Counted from the first letter of the stretch, positions 1-11,595 are shown. The stretch is 38,611 bases of DNA from Reclinomonas americana ATCC 50394 (GCA_048213135.1 PS015237.1:11194-49804); one strand, 5' to 3'. Program-made: numbers and translations. Notes: generated by a model not told the origin, from the sequence alone.

Positions 1-975
1 CTTCCTAACTTCCTCGTGCAACGGTGCAGCGTCGGCGTACTTGCCTTGCGAGGCCAGCGCGGCGGCCAGATGTGAGATGCACGACAGTGTCAGCGGGTGC
101 GACGAGCCGTGAGTCGCGCGGAAGGCCGGAGCGGCCTTTTGCAGCGCCACCTCGGCTTCGGCATGGCGACCGGCAGCCGACAGGCAGCGACCGAGTGCAC
201 AGGCCTCGGCCAGCGTCCGCGGGTGCCCGTATCCCAGGGCCTCAGTGAACATTTCCACCGCATCCTCATGCACCGCGGCGGCGTCGGCAAAGCGCGACTG
301 CGAGTCCAGCAGCGAGCCCAGATTCACCACCATATCCAGGCAGTGTGAGTGCGAGTTGCCGAGCTCCCTTCGCAGGCCCTCCAGCGCCATGCGATACGTG
401 CTCTCGGCCTCGGTCGCCAATCCCTGGCGCTCCAGCGTCTCGGCGACCCATCCATACCTGCACATGCGCAAAGGGTAATAATGAGTGCGCTGGCGACAAT
501 CTCGAGTAGATTGGGGTCAACAACGCAACAGAGTGTAGCGGTCGACCTCGCGCTTGGCAATGGCAGCCGCCTGGCGGAAAATGTCCGCGGCGGCCGCATA
601 GTTTTCGTTTTGCATCTCCTCCCGCCCAAGACTGTACAGGGTGGCGGCGGTCTGCGAGTTGCGACGCTTCTTCTCCGACTTTTTCGAGGTGGTCGACGTG
701 GCCGACGCCACATCGCTGTTGAGGTCGAACTTGATCTCCGAAGAGGGGTGATTCACATGCAGCGCCATCACCGCGGCGTCGACAGAGTGCGACCGCGGCC
801 GTGAGTTGGCCGCCAACATCGCCTCTGTGGGTGGTGGCAGAATCATGCTGGCATGGCTGCTCTTGCGGCTGCCGCCGACTGCGGCCGACTGCCCGGCCTG
901 CGCAGTCGGAAGGGTGTAGGCCGACACCGAGGCCGACACACCCGACTTGTTCGCCTGCGATCCAGTGGCTCCCAT
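1..975 (-). CDS. TPR-repeat protein, kinesin light chain-like repeats (3' end outside window)
   Basis: Two exons are visible, 975-530 and 457-1, with an intron at 529-458 (donor GTTGCG, acceptor GCAG) that keeps the frame. The first about 90 residues are Ser/Ala-rich low complexity. From about residue 105 the protein is helical, and the second exon holds tandem 42-residue TPR units of the TPR_10/TPR_12 type, with the typical 'HPxTL' and 'LAxxLxxxGKYxxA' signatures (for example GSSHPLTLSCISHLAAAL and ASQGKYADAAPLHEEV). Such repeats are known protein-docking scaffolds in kinesin light chains and in many stand-alone signalling adaptors. No other domain is visible, so the partner and role are unknown. 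The start is the first ATG of the frame, in a GC-rich context beside a repeat-filled spacer. The reading frame is still open at position 1, so the protein continues to the left. Confidence 0.85.
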
Positions 976-2837
976 GTTTCTCGCTGCAGCAGGGTGGGGG
1001 AGAGAAAACAGATGAGAAAGAAGCGAAAGGAATCACAGGGGATCTGCTCGGAGGAAAAACTAAAAAGACACGATCAACATGGAAGCCACGAGGGCAGAAG
1101 GGAATGCGCATCTACAACTGACGTGAGAGAGAAAAGTAAGCAGGGGATTGATTGGCAAAGAGGACAGAGAGAGAGAGAGAGATATTGCAGCGTGGTACTG
1201 TAGAGGAGTTGCAAAGAAGGCGGGCAAGTGGTTCGCACCAGTGCGCAGTGGCGCTGTCGCGCGGAGCAACCGCCGAGTGAGGAAGACAAGATGAACCGGA
1301 AAAAATGAATCACTGATAACCTTCAAATTGAGTCACAAGATGACGTAATGCGATTCAAACTTGCACACACACACCGGAGTGACAGACACAGAGATACAAC
1401 AAGGGGGGTAGGTAGATAGGGAGAGGAGGCGGAGGAAGGATCGTGTGCAAACGCTGTCGCACAGAAAAAGAAAGAAATCGGCAGTTCGAACAAATGAGGC
1501 ATTTACAAAGGAAACCCACGACATCGTCCACAACGCTCCTGCAGCCATACTCAGCGACGTGTGGTCGGCACGCCGAAGAGGAAAAGAGAAGGAGACAGAG
1601 AGAAAGACATGAGACATTCATGAACAGGCAGCAAGTGGTGACACGAGACACATGCAGTCCTCCCGAGAGCGCGAGAGATACAGGAATTCACAGAAGGAAA
1701 AAAGGGAAAAAGCCGAACACCAACCTCTTTGTGCGATGACGACAGCAGCGACAACAACAAGGTAGTGGTGGAAATGCCTCCGCTCAGATGACATAACAAA
1801 TAAAAGCAAAGCACAGGACGAAATGCAGAGAGAGACGGAGCGAAACAGGGGGACGGACGGAAGAATCTGACTTGTGTGTCTTTTCACCAACATATACATG
1901 CCTTTTCACACGCTCCAAACCAGCACGCGGCACTGGTGATGTGGCGGAGGAGGACAGAGAGCGCGAGAGAGTGTGAGAGAGTGAGAGAAGGGAGGCGGTG
2001 CGGAAGAGGCGGCCAACTGAAACACATACATATACATGTGCAAAGTCAACCGACGCGAGAGGAGAATCAAAAAATCATGTGAAATGCTGATGGACTTCCG
2101 AGAGAGACAGACAGACACACACGCGCACAGAGAGAGACACTCGCACTCTCAAAGAAAAATGTATTGCTGGACACAAAGCGCGCGCGCTTCTTGGACACAC
2201 TCACAGACACAGTCACAGACAGACACACACGGAAATAGGAGAATGAAAAGACACACTGCACGTGTATTGAGAGTGCGAGTGAGAGATGTGAAGAGCATGA
2301 TGTCATCAAAGTGCATCAAGACGCCGAGTGTGAGAAGAACACATGGGCGAGAGAGACACGACAAATATGCGCAGATTCATGACTTTTTGACTCTCTTCAA
2401 ACACGCGTGCACACGTGTGTCGCTCACTCTCTCACACGCGCGCACTCTCTGTGTCTCTCACAGTGAGAGAGCTTCTCTGTGTGTGTGATATGGCGAACAA
2501 AAGTCGGCGATGATGGCCGCCAAAGGACACTCTCGCACTTACACAACAGCTCATGGAGAGTGAGGCAGTGAGAGAGATGGAGAGAGTGCTTCTCACTTAC
2601 ACACGCGCAGAGAGACAGAAAGAGAGGTGTGTTGCACGTGGCGGCCAGAAGAACATCTCTCGCACTGTGCCCTCACCTCAGTCACTCGTCCACGCCAGTG
2701 TAACTCGCACACAGACAGTCACACAAAGACAATGAAAAAATCTGCTTTGCGCGTTGTGTAAGCTCCGTCCGCGTGAGAAGTAAACAAAACAGGTCTTTTC
2801 CGTCGACTGGCATGGACTGGTGAAACCACGTATCATA
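976..2837. repeat. Gene-free simple-sequence spacer (GA/CA-rich)
   Basis: About 1.86 kb between the divergent TPR and GH32 genes. It is dominated by interrupted GA, CA and GACA runs on the plus strand, with CT/TG runs mainly between 2400 and 2480. A GA run lies at about 1164-1182. A perfect 8+1+8 inverted repeat, TCTCTCAC-A-GTGAGAGA, lies at 2454-2470. Open frames here reflect the composition and have no protein-like signature. It must contain the promoters of both flanking genes, but I see no recognisable core element. Confidence 0.7.
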
Positions 2838-4896
2838 ATGCGCGTTGTGGCCGCCACTGTGTTGCTGCTTTTGCTGCTGCTCGCGGCATTAGTCTGCGCA
2901 GATGACACTGTCAACCTGCCCGGGTTCCACTTTGTTCCACTTCCGCACGGGTGGATGAATGATCCCAAGTGCGTCTGTCATGCTCTGCTTTCCCGCGCGC
3001 TCTCTCTTCACAGCCAGCCCGCATATTAACGCTCTCTCTCTTTCTTGCTCAGCGGGCCATTCTACGATCCGTCGACGCAGTTGTACCATCTCATGTACCA
3101 GTACTTGACGCCACGCACGTGGGGCCATGCTGTCTCTGTCGACTTGCTGCACTGGAAGCAGCTGCCGATTGCGCTCGTCAACGACGAGTGGTACGACGAG
3201 GGTGGCGTGTTCTCCGGCAGCGCCACTCTCCTCGACGATGGCACTCCCGTGCTCAGCTACTCGGTCTCCACCAATGACATGCAGGTTTGTATTGTTCCGA
3301 TCGATGCATGGGCGACAAGACAGCTGCTCATGTCGCACAAAAAAACAACACAGTGTCTGGCGGCGCCGACCAATCGTTCCGATCCGTACTTGGTGTGGTG
3401 GACGAAGAACGACGAGAATCCGGTGATCTCGACCAAGACCGGGGCGCCGCCGGGTCGCGATGATACCACCGCGTGGAAGAGTGCCGACGGCAAGACGTGG
3501 CGCATGGCGTATGGCTATCAGCCGGATGCCTCCTCCGGCGCCGCCATTGTGTTCACCTCCACCGACTTTCAGACGTGGACCAAGGCCGGCGATTTGCACG
3601 TGTCGCACACCACCGGCATGTGGGAGTGTCCAGGTGAGAAACGCCCAAACGTCCTCTTCATTCATTGCTCTTTCCTCGCGTGTTGGTGAATGGGCAGCGA
3701 GAGTGTCGGAGTTTGCGCGAATAGAGTGGTGATTGAGCTCACTCGCGTTCACAGACTTCTTCCCCATCCCATACGCCTCGTCCAATTCGACGGCGCGCGT
3801 GACGCACCTGCTGAAGGCCTCGACCATGGGCAAGGACTACTGGGTCTCCGGCACCTATGACGACTCGCGCATCGCCTTTACGCCGCACGATGCCGCCACC
3901 GACATGGGCACCCGCACGCAGCTGTACGACGCCGGCGCCTTTTACGCCAGCAAGACCTTCCACGATCCGAGCACGGATCCGCCGAGCCAGGTGCTGTGGG
4001 GTTGGGTGCCGGAGGAGCGCAGCGTGGACGCCAATGGCTCCCCGTACGGCTGGGCCTCGGTCATGTCGCTGCCGCGGCTGGTGGTCCTCGACGACGACGG
4101 CGTGCGCATCCGCACTCCGCCACACCCGCGCCTCTCCACGCTGCGCGTGCAGTCGTCGTACTATCGAATCTCGAACTTGCTGGTGCCTCGCAGCACCGTC
4201 AAGTGGGTGCCGGTGCACGGCGACCAACTGGAGCTGCGCCTGGAGATCGCCCTCACCAGCGGCACTGCCATTGAGTGCGGCATGCTGGTGCGTGCATCGT
4301 CCGACGGGCGGGAACAGACGCTGGTCGGCGTCTCCATGGTCGACACGTCGTACATGAACGCCACCGACCTGCCGGGCCTCGACTACAACGTCACACCCGT
4401 GTCGTACACCGACCCGCGTCTGTGCCAACAGGCCTGCCAGGCCGACTCGCGCTGCGCAGCGTGGACCTACGTGCTGCCAGTGCCCGGACAGGAGCGACGC
4501 TGCTGCCTGAAGAGCGCCGTGCCGGCCGAGGTGTCGGAGAGCTTTTGCGTCTCCGGCATCAAGAATGGCGGCGTGGAGATGAGCGTGTTCGGCGACACCA
4601 CCAAGTCGTCGCTGAACAGCAGCGACGGACATGCATCGTCCGTCGTTCGCTCCCCCCTGCCGCCTCGCACTGGCGGCGGCAGCACCGTGTCGCTGCATGT
4701 GTTTGTCGATCACAGCGTGGTGGAGACGTTCATCAATGAGGGACAGGCGGCCGTCACCCGTCGCGTGTATCCCACTCTGGCCGCGTCCACCGGCGTGGCA
4801 CTTTACGCGGGCGCACAGTCCGACTGCCGCGTTGTCAACTTTGAGTCGTGGGCCGTGGCCAGCGCGCCTGTCACGGTCATGGAGGGGTTCGAGTGA
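2838..4896 (+). CDS. Secreted glycoside hydrolase family 32 (invertase/fructan hydrolase) with PAN/apple-like insert
   Basis: Exons 2838-2968, 3053-3284, 3354-3633 and 3755-4896 encode 594 aa. Residues 1-21 are a Leu-rich signal peptide, so the enzyme is secreted or vacuolar. The five-bladed propeller carries the GH32 landmarks: WMNDPNG (nucleophile Asp about 42), an RDD in place of the usual RDP (about 156-158), and WEC with the acid/base Glu at about 212. The C-terminal beta-sandwich is recognisable from 'HVFVDHSVVETFINEG' to the end. A Cys-rich segment at about residues 420-485, with CQQACQADSRCAAW, CCLKS and a final SFC, resembles a PAN/apple fold and is inserted into that sandwich. GH32 enzymes hydrolyse beta-fructofuranosides such as sucrose, inulin or levan; the substrate cannot be read here. 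The second intron (3285-3353) has a length divisible by three and no stop; removing it restores the normal family spacing. Confidence 0.93.
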
Positions 4897-5230
4897 AGAG
4901 AGAGAGAAAATTCCGACTGTAACGGTCAGCTTTGTCTATGGCACGCACGCGCAGAGAGATGCGCACTATTGACAGGCGCCACAGGAGTGAGATTCCCTTC
5001 TCTCATCACTCTCTCTGCCTCTGCACCTATTCTCCTCGCTCTCTCACGCACGCGCACACAGAGTGACAAACACACACAATTAGAAAAAAGTTCAGTATTT
5101 GCGGGTGGCGCGGAGAAAAGACCAGTGAGCGACGAAGACAGTGAGAGCGAGGGCCAACCGTAAACACCTCGCAGAGGCACACACACACACACTCCCACAC
5201 ACTCCTCCCCCACTCTGTCTGTGCTGTTTC
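4897..5230. other. Intergenic, CA-rich
   Basis: 334 bp with AG and CA repeats between the GH32 gene and the next gene. A TGTAA lies at 4918-4922, 22 nt past the GH32 stop, and could be part of a polyadenylation signal. Nothing else is recognised. Confidence 0.5.
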
Positions 5231-7341
5231 ATGCAGCACCATGCAACAAGGCAATCGGGCGCCAACAGCAACAGCAATAACACAGCCTCAGCCGCCACCG
5301 CGGGAGCGTCGAGTGGCACTGACCGCACTAGCACTCGCCGCCGAAGCAGCAGCGGCGCAGGAAGCAACAGTATGCGTGGACGGCCCGGCAGCGGCTACGC
5401 CGTCGTCGACTCCTCCGCCCCCTTCACCCCTGTCGCTGACGCTGCTCTCGATGCTGGTGCTTTCCCCTCCGGAAACACCAAGCTCGCCAACCCTGTGGCA
5501 GCGGGAGCCCGCATGGCATCGCCGCTGGCGCCAGCCGCCAACCGTGGCAATGGAAACCTCCTCACCCACCCCACCCTGGCCAGTGTCGTCGACGTGGCAA
5601 GGTACATTGACCCCTGCTCTCTCTCTCTCTCCCTCTCTCGAGCCACTTTTGGTACTGAACGGCTGTGTCGTGCGGCAGGCTCCAGGAACTTGAATCGGTG
5701 TGCACCTCGAAGGACGCACTGAGTCAGGATCCGCCCGAGGTGTTTGCCTTTGTCGGCTCGCAGCTGGATCGCGCGGCGCATCGCCTCATGGACGCCTACG
5801 ACATGCACGTGCTGCGGTACCCGACTCTGTGGGCGGCCAAGCACATTAACCGACTGCTGCTCATCGATCGCCGGTGGAAGGCCACACGAGAGCATGTGTT
5901 TCGCGAGTTCACCGCCGAGCGCACGCGCTATCTCTTCACGCGCTTCCAACGCCTGCTGTGGTGCCTGGCCTTTATCGAGGACCTGGAACGCACCGTGAAG
6001 GAGATGCGCCAGGTCATGCCTGAGCGACTGACCAACAACCGACGTGCCTACCGTGCCATGTTCACACGCACGCTGGCCTCCGTGACGGCGGCCGCGGGCA
6101 GCAAGAGGATACCCGTCGCCACGCCACCCGTGGTGCCGCCGCTCATGTTCCCTCCACAAGGGCACCACCAGTCTATCGACACGGTGTCGCAGTTGGCCGA
6201 CTACGTGACGCGACCGCTGACCGACCGATCCAATGCGTCCGACGATTCCGAAGAAGAGGGCACGGCGGCTTCCGCGGCGTCTTCTGCTGGAGCGGCCACT
6301 GGCTCCACTCCGACCGCCAGCGCAGGAAAGTCCCCGCGGCCAACCGGCGGCCGGTCGACGACTGCGGCGCCGGCACGGCGGTACAGACCCTGCACCAGCT
6401 TGAGCGCTCGAGCCGAGTCCGAGACGTCTCCACCAACTACCACCACCACCACCTCCACTGCCTCCACCGCTGGCGCCGCTGCAAAGAGCACGCGCAGCGG
6501 CGGCAGCAGCAGCAGCAAGCCAGTGATCGATCCACTGCCCATCAGTGCACGATCCGAGGTTCCCAACAGCACCGCAGAACCGTCGCAACCGCGACGCGGC
6601 CATCGTCGGCGAATGACAGCCGACGGCAGTCGTGAGGCCGACAAGGTGTTCTCACGACAGTCCACCACCAATTCCGCCACCGCCATTGGTCAACGCGCTC
6701 CGCCCGCCGCCTCCGCCGCCGCCGCGGCGCCCACACCACCGACCACTCCGTCGCCTCGGCAGCGTTATGCCATCGCCGCTGCCATTGCCGCCGTTGTTCC
6801 CACTCCCGCTGCAACCACCGCCCCCAGTCACTCCCGGAGTCGGAGTACGTCGAGGGAACCGAGTCCGCGCCAGCTGCCGGCCATTCCCTCCGCCTCGTCG
6901 TCGTCATCGTCATCGCGAGCCAGCAGCAGCCGCCGGTACCGCGCACAGACGATTCCGAATTCGTCGCGATCATCATCAGGTCGCACCAGTGCTACCGCAC
7001 TGCCGATCCAGGCAGCGACGGTGACGGCGGCGGTACTTGCCGCCGCCCACTCACAAGCCGCCCGCAGCGTCACCGGCTCCAGCGTCGACAACCCACGACA
7101 TCGTGTGCCCTCTGCCGGCCTCATTCACGCGCCTGGGCCTCTGCCGCAAACGCGGCGGCCATCGTCCTCGCACGTCAACCGCCGCGCCTCACAGACGCAC
7201 GTCAGCCGCCGCTCCTCGCAGACGCACGTCCGCCACACATCCAAGCACACTGGCTCGTCATCGGCCATTCGGCACATCCACACCAACAGCGTCGCGCACT
7301 CGCGAATGCCCTCAACGGGGCATGCACATCGAGTGGCGTAG
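5231..7341 (+). CDS. Unrecognised protein: helical core with long Ser/Ala/Thr/Pro-rich tail
   Basis: Exons 5231-5601 and 5679-7341 give 677 aa; the intron (donor GTACAT, CT-rich tract, acceptor GCAG) joins AG to G as an Arg codon. The N-terminal about 120 residues are low complexity. Residues about 124-265 are a compact, probably all-helical region rich in Arg, Leu and aromatic residues (LQELESVCTSK, HRLMDAYDMHVLRYPTLWA, RYLFTRFQRLLWCLAFIEDL). The rest, over 400 residues, is Ser/Thr/Ala/Pro/Arg-rich and looks disordered, ending in RRASQTHVSRR-type near repeats at about 7177-7230. I recognise no known family. The alternative ATG at 5241 lies in a different frame that does not join the second exon. 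The basic Ser-rich tail suggests phosphorylation or RNA/cytoskeleton binding, but that is only inference. Confidence 0.75.
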
Positions 7342-7466
7342 TCGTGCGTAGGGGAGGAGAAATGTTTTATACGGGAGAATCAATGAATCGTTGTTGTTGT
7401 ATGAGAAACGGAGTCAAATCGCGGGAACGAAGGAACATTGTAACTCACACAGACACACACGCGCCC

Positions 7467-9074
7467 ATGCACCGTGGCAGGGAACGGGCACCATCACTGA
7501 TCTCCTCGGTGGACAGCGACAGCAGTGTCTCCCACGACGATGACGACGATGACGCCGAGGAAGACGAGGATGCCTATGTCGATGCGGGTGTCGAGCTGGG
7601 GGACGACGGTGACTACGACGAGGAGGATGCTGATGCAGAGGGCGACGCAGAGGCTGAGCGGCGGCAACGACAGCGGAGAGAAGGCGGTCGACCTCGACGC
7701 GCCACCTCGGATTCCTCATCGTCGGGGTACGCTGACGAGGCCGCCTTTCGCGCCTACTGGAGACGACGAGAGGCAGCAGCTGTGGCTGCTGCACGCGAGG
7801 CACAGCTGAGAGGGAAGGATGAGGGAGGCGGCGGTCTGTTGGGTGGCGGGTCACGGGTGTCGTTGAATGGAACGCAGTTGCGCAGTCGCTCGTCGTCGCG
7901 TCGACGCAGGCGGTCGTCGACGTCGCAGTATCCGCGGCGACTGTGCACTGTGTGGTTTATCTTTGTGGTGGTTGGCATGGTGCTGTGTGCGGCCGGTGCG
8001 GCGGTGGCACTTGCCGTGTTTCTCATTCCGGATGTGATGCGAGTTGAGTCGCGTCTCTCTCTCACCACATGTGCGTGTGTGTCTGTGACGGCTCATTGCC
8101 TCTGCACGAACCACAACACAGTATCAAGACTACATAGAGTCGACGTGCACGGTCACAGCCAGCGCGGTGCAAGACACCAATGGTGTCTTTGCGGCCGTGT
8201 TCACAGTTGCGTCCCTCACACACGCTTGCATGCATTGTTCGGCAGCTCATGCTGGCGCTGGCGGTGCAGGTTGACTACAGCGTCGGCAGCCATGTGACTG
8301 ACGCGCAGTACAAGCACGCCACGGGCGACGACAAGCTGGCGGCCGAGGACTACACGAAGCGGTTTGTGATTGGTCACAAGTACAAGTGCTGGTGGGATGT
8401 GCATGACGAGCACTCGGGTGAGTGTGTCTCTCCGCAGTGGTTTGGCGGGCGAGCTCGAGTATCTCATTCGCTCGTACCGTGTAGTGGTGTTCGACACGGG
8501 CTTCCAGCAGTACACGATTGTGTTTTCGGCCGTGCCCATTGTGTTGCGCCTCTCTCGTTTTCCCCCTTGTCGACACACGTGGTTGCTGAACATATATATG
8601 TCACCACCGCGCAGCGTGTTTGTGGCGCTCTTCGTGTTTGTCATGTTTGTGCTGCGGCGACGGAAGCGACGGTACGGCAAGGCATGCACTCCGTGCTGTC
8701 ACGACGTTCCACGGTATCGCGGGCGACTGCTGTTGCGTACGAACCGTCGCGGCAACCATTGTGGTGCGCCCTGCACTCGAGCTCACCGCGCGCCGCACGC
8801 AGGAGTTATGGCACGTCGTCGACCACCACGCAGCCGTCATTACCGGGACCGATTGAGCCGCCACTCATGGCGGCACCGGAGAACCGCTTTGTGCCATTAA
8901 CGTTGCGTCTCAACTCACTGCTGTGCCACGAGCGTTGCGGCCTCACTTCGCCTGTGCCGATACTGCAGCACCGATGCGGACACCGACTTTGATCCGAACC
9001 GCACACTGCCGCTGCAAGGGCTCGCCGGTCCACCACCACGCACAGCGTCTGTCCTTCGTGGACCTTATCTATGA
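7467..9074 (+). CDS. Two-pass membrane protein of unknown function, acidic N-terminus
   Basis: Seven exons: 7467-8042, 8122-8205, 8270-8417, 8485-8542, 8615-8731, 8803-8901 and 8969-9074; 395 aa. The N-terminal cytosolic-looking region contains an Asp/Glu run (residues about 22-70) and Arg/Ser-rich stretches. A first transmembrane helix (VWFIFVVVGMVLCAAGAAVA) is followed by a short presumably luminal domain with 'STCTVTASAV', 'DYSVGSH' and 'IGHKYKCWWDVHDEHS'. A second helix (YTIVFSAVPIVVFVALFVFV, then MFVL) is followed by RRRKRR and a Pro/Ser-rich tail. The layout, including a Cys-Trp motif just before the second helix, recalls widespread two-TM proteins of unknown function, but I cannot assign a family. 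The start is the last in-frame ATG before the acidic run, after a CA-rich leader; an upstream ATG at 7362 is possible. The exon 1 donor could also be 8034. Four of six donors are GTTGCG. Confidence 0.78.
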
Positions 9075-9189
9075 CCACCCCTCCCTCCATCTGCATGAAT
9101 ATTGTTGTCGCTCGAGATAAGCATGGTCGACGTTCAGTCGGTGTCCTCCCTCTCTCTGGTCCCCGATTCATCTCGTTGTTGTGCACGCC

Positions 9190-11532
9190 ATGGTGAAGAC
9201 AGTGGAGCGCATGCTCGCACGAAAGGAGAAGAAGGAGGAGAAGTCGCGCAAGAAGAAGCCGGCCAAAGAGGTGATGCATGCATGCATGCACCAACACTGC
9301 CACCTCGCTGTCTCTCTCTGTCTCTGTGCATGCTTCTGCACGTTGGGTGCTCTCACACGACAGTCACCACCTCCACTCACACGTGGCACTGGCGGGGGAG
9401 AGAGAGGGCACGCAGTGTGGCCATGGCTGTGCATGCCTTTCACTCACTCTCTCACTGCCTCTCTGTTGGTCAGACCACTCGTGGACAGCGCATTCTCAGT
9501 GCACTGGCCATCCTCAGTGTGGCCATTGGCATTGGCTTGATTCTCGGTCGCTTCGGCAACACACGTTGAGTGTGATCAGTGCATGGTTGTGCATTGCAGA
9601 GAGCTGATCCTTCTCCTTCTCCTCCGCCACCCACGCAGCCAAGTACAAGGTCGAGCAGGAGCAAGAGATTCGCTTCGATCAGGTGTTTCCCTATCTGGAG
9701 GAGGCCGTGGAGACCATTGACAGCGTTGCGTGCCACTTGTCGTCAGTTTGCATCTCACTCATCGCACGCGCTCATTCATCGCCGCCGGGATGCAGGTGAT
9801 TCGCAAGGAGACTGGCGATGCAGAGGACACGGCGTGGGAGATCAACTATGGCGGCGACAAGGACGTGCAGCGTTTCTTCAACAAGGCGATGCAGAGTCCG
9901 AGTGACACGGTGCGCGGCCTGTCGCAGACGTTGATCGATGTGATGGCGCAGGCCACGGTGCGCACGCTGGTGCAGTGCATTGTGAGCACCAAGTCCGACA
10001 AGGTCAAGGCCGCCGCCTCCATTGGTCTCAAGTCGAAGCTCATCACCGGCAAGGATCAGCTGCCGGATCGCGGTGTGGGCATTGTGGCGGAGATGGCGGC
10101 GCACACAGATGCCGGCGTGCAGGAGTTGATGGCGTACACGTTCCGTCAGATGATCTACGACGACTATGAGCGCGAGATCAAGGACGCGGCCGACAAGCCG
10201 TCGCCGTCGGTGCTGCGAGTGATTGAGTTGACCAATCACCACTCGCTGCTGGTGCAAGAGGTCGCCAAGCGCGTGCTCCACGACCTCGTTCAATGTTGCG
10301 CCCGTGATGGTCTCCGTTCGTTGGGAAGTTTGCAGCAGCACTCACACTCAGTCACACACATTCACGCAGCCGAGACGAAGCACCAGCGATTCGCCATGTA
10401 CCTGACGTCGGAGAACGAGAAGCTGCGCAAGGAGGCGGAGCGCGTGCTGTACACGGTGGTGCGCAAGATGGCCGACGACGGCAATGAGCTCGATGCACAT
10501 GAGCTGATGGCGGTGCCGGAGACGGGCACGGTGGCGGCCAAGGCCATTGCCGACTCGTACATGTCGACGGAGAACTTGAAGAAGGTGAGAGAGTGTGCTG
10601 ACTGGCTGGATGGATGGAGGGAGTGTCTCGTGTGCTGACCTGCCGTGGTGCAGGATGGTGGTCTGGAGCGCATCGTCGAATTCAGCGACTCACCGCTGCC
10701 GATGGCACAAGAGCTGGCGGCTTCCGTGGCCTTCCATCTTTTCAATGGCAAGCTCGAGGAGCACGTGTCCGCTGCCGATGCGCTCAACCGCATTGTCAAG
10801 CTGCTCGATCCGCCAGCTCCCGAGCACGTGCAGAAGCAGGCCAAGGCCACCATCTACAAGGCTCTTCGTCGTGCGTTGCTCCCGCACATTCACCATTGTC
10901 CCTGTTGAGAGTTGGTCTCGCTGACGCGCGTGTGTGCAGTGGGCGGCAAAATTGGTCAAATCCAGCTGTCCAACGTGCTGGCACAGCATCCGGATCCGCG
11001 CGTCCGTCTCATCGAAGACGCCTGGCGGTACGCCATCATCAAGCGCTTTGAGGAGGCACCGGCGGCTGTGGTGGCCGAAGTGCTGAAGCATACACCGTCG
11101 GCGAAGATTAAGGAGCTGGAGAAGACCTTTGCGCCGTCGGAGGAGGAGCTGAAAGAGTGGGCCCAGCAGAACGGTGGCGACACCGCGGCGGCGGCGGCGG
11201 CATTCGGTCAGTCGCAGGCCAACACTGCGGCGGCGGGGGCAGCCTCGGCGTACGACGACGTCGAGGAGATTGAGGAGATCGACGAGCCGGCGGCTGCCGC
11301 CAATCGTGAGGAGGCGGAGGAGGAGCAGGAACAGGAGGAGGAGGAAGAGGAGGATGCTGGCTACAGGGGTCATGCGGGCGAGGGCGACGATGACAACGCG
11401 GCGGCGGCTGAGGATAAAAACGACGAGTACCAACCCATGGACCAGGAGGATGAGGATGAGGAGTCCGGAGAAGGGGATGACGGCGATGCGGGTGAAATAG
11501 TGGTCGGTGGCGACGACGATGACGACGAGTAA
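9190..11532 (+). CDS. Membrane-anchored armadillo/HEAT-like repeat protein with acidic C-terminus
   Basis: Exons 9190-9270, 9474-9564, 9639-9724, 9796-10294, 10370-10584, 10654-10870 and 10940-11532; 593 aa. A Lys/Arg-rich N-terminus (MVKTVERMLARKEKKEEK) precedes one hydrophobic helix (ILSALAILSVAIGIGLIL, residues about 33-50). The rest is alpha-helical with degenerate ARM/HEAT-like pairs, for example 'VRTLVQCIVSTKSDKVKAAA', 'LRKEAERVLYTVVRKM' and 'HVQKQAKATIYKAL'. The final about 110 residues are Ala-rich and then almost purely Glu/Asp. A basic N-terminal anchor with a cytosolic ARM domain recalls ARMC10/ARMCX-type outer-membrane proteins, but similarity is too weak to claim homology. The donor of the last intron could be 10867 or 10871, changing one or two residues. 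It converges on MRS2 with only 63 bp between stop codons. Confidence 0.82.
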
Positions 11533-11595
11533 TGGTTGTGGAGAACAAATGCGTTTGTAATGATGAATTCGAACAACTAAAAAAACGAGCGTGGT

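Noticed and set aside
266-1111. 281-codon minus-strand frame overlapping the TPR gene
   Set aside because: It uses a different frame from the TPR repeats, which are recognisable after one intron.
2036-2488. 150-codon plus-strand frame in the repeat spacer
   Set aside because: Its translation only reflects GA/CA repeats (RERQTDTHAHRERHSHS) and has no splice partners or domain.
3739-4713. 324-codon open frame on the minus strand
   Set aside because: It is antisense to the last exon of the GH32 gene, which has clear family motifs.
5395-6603. 402-codon open frame on the minus strand
   Set aside because: It lies antisense to the Ser/Ala-rich gene at 5231-7341 and has only Arg/Gly/Ala composition; it is a GC-driven shadow.
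8418-8437. Apparent 16-20 nt ultra-short intron in the two-TM membrane protein gene
   Set aside because: A normal 67-nt intron (8418-8484, ending GTGTAG) restores the frame and joins HDEHS to VVFDTGFQQ, so no ultra-short intron is needed.
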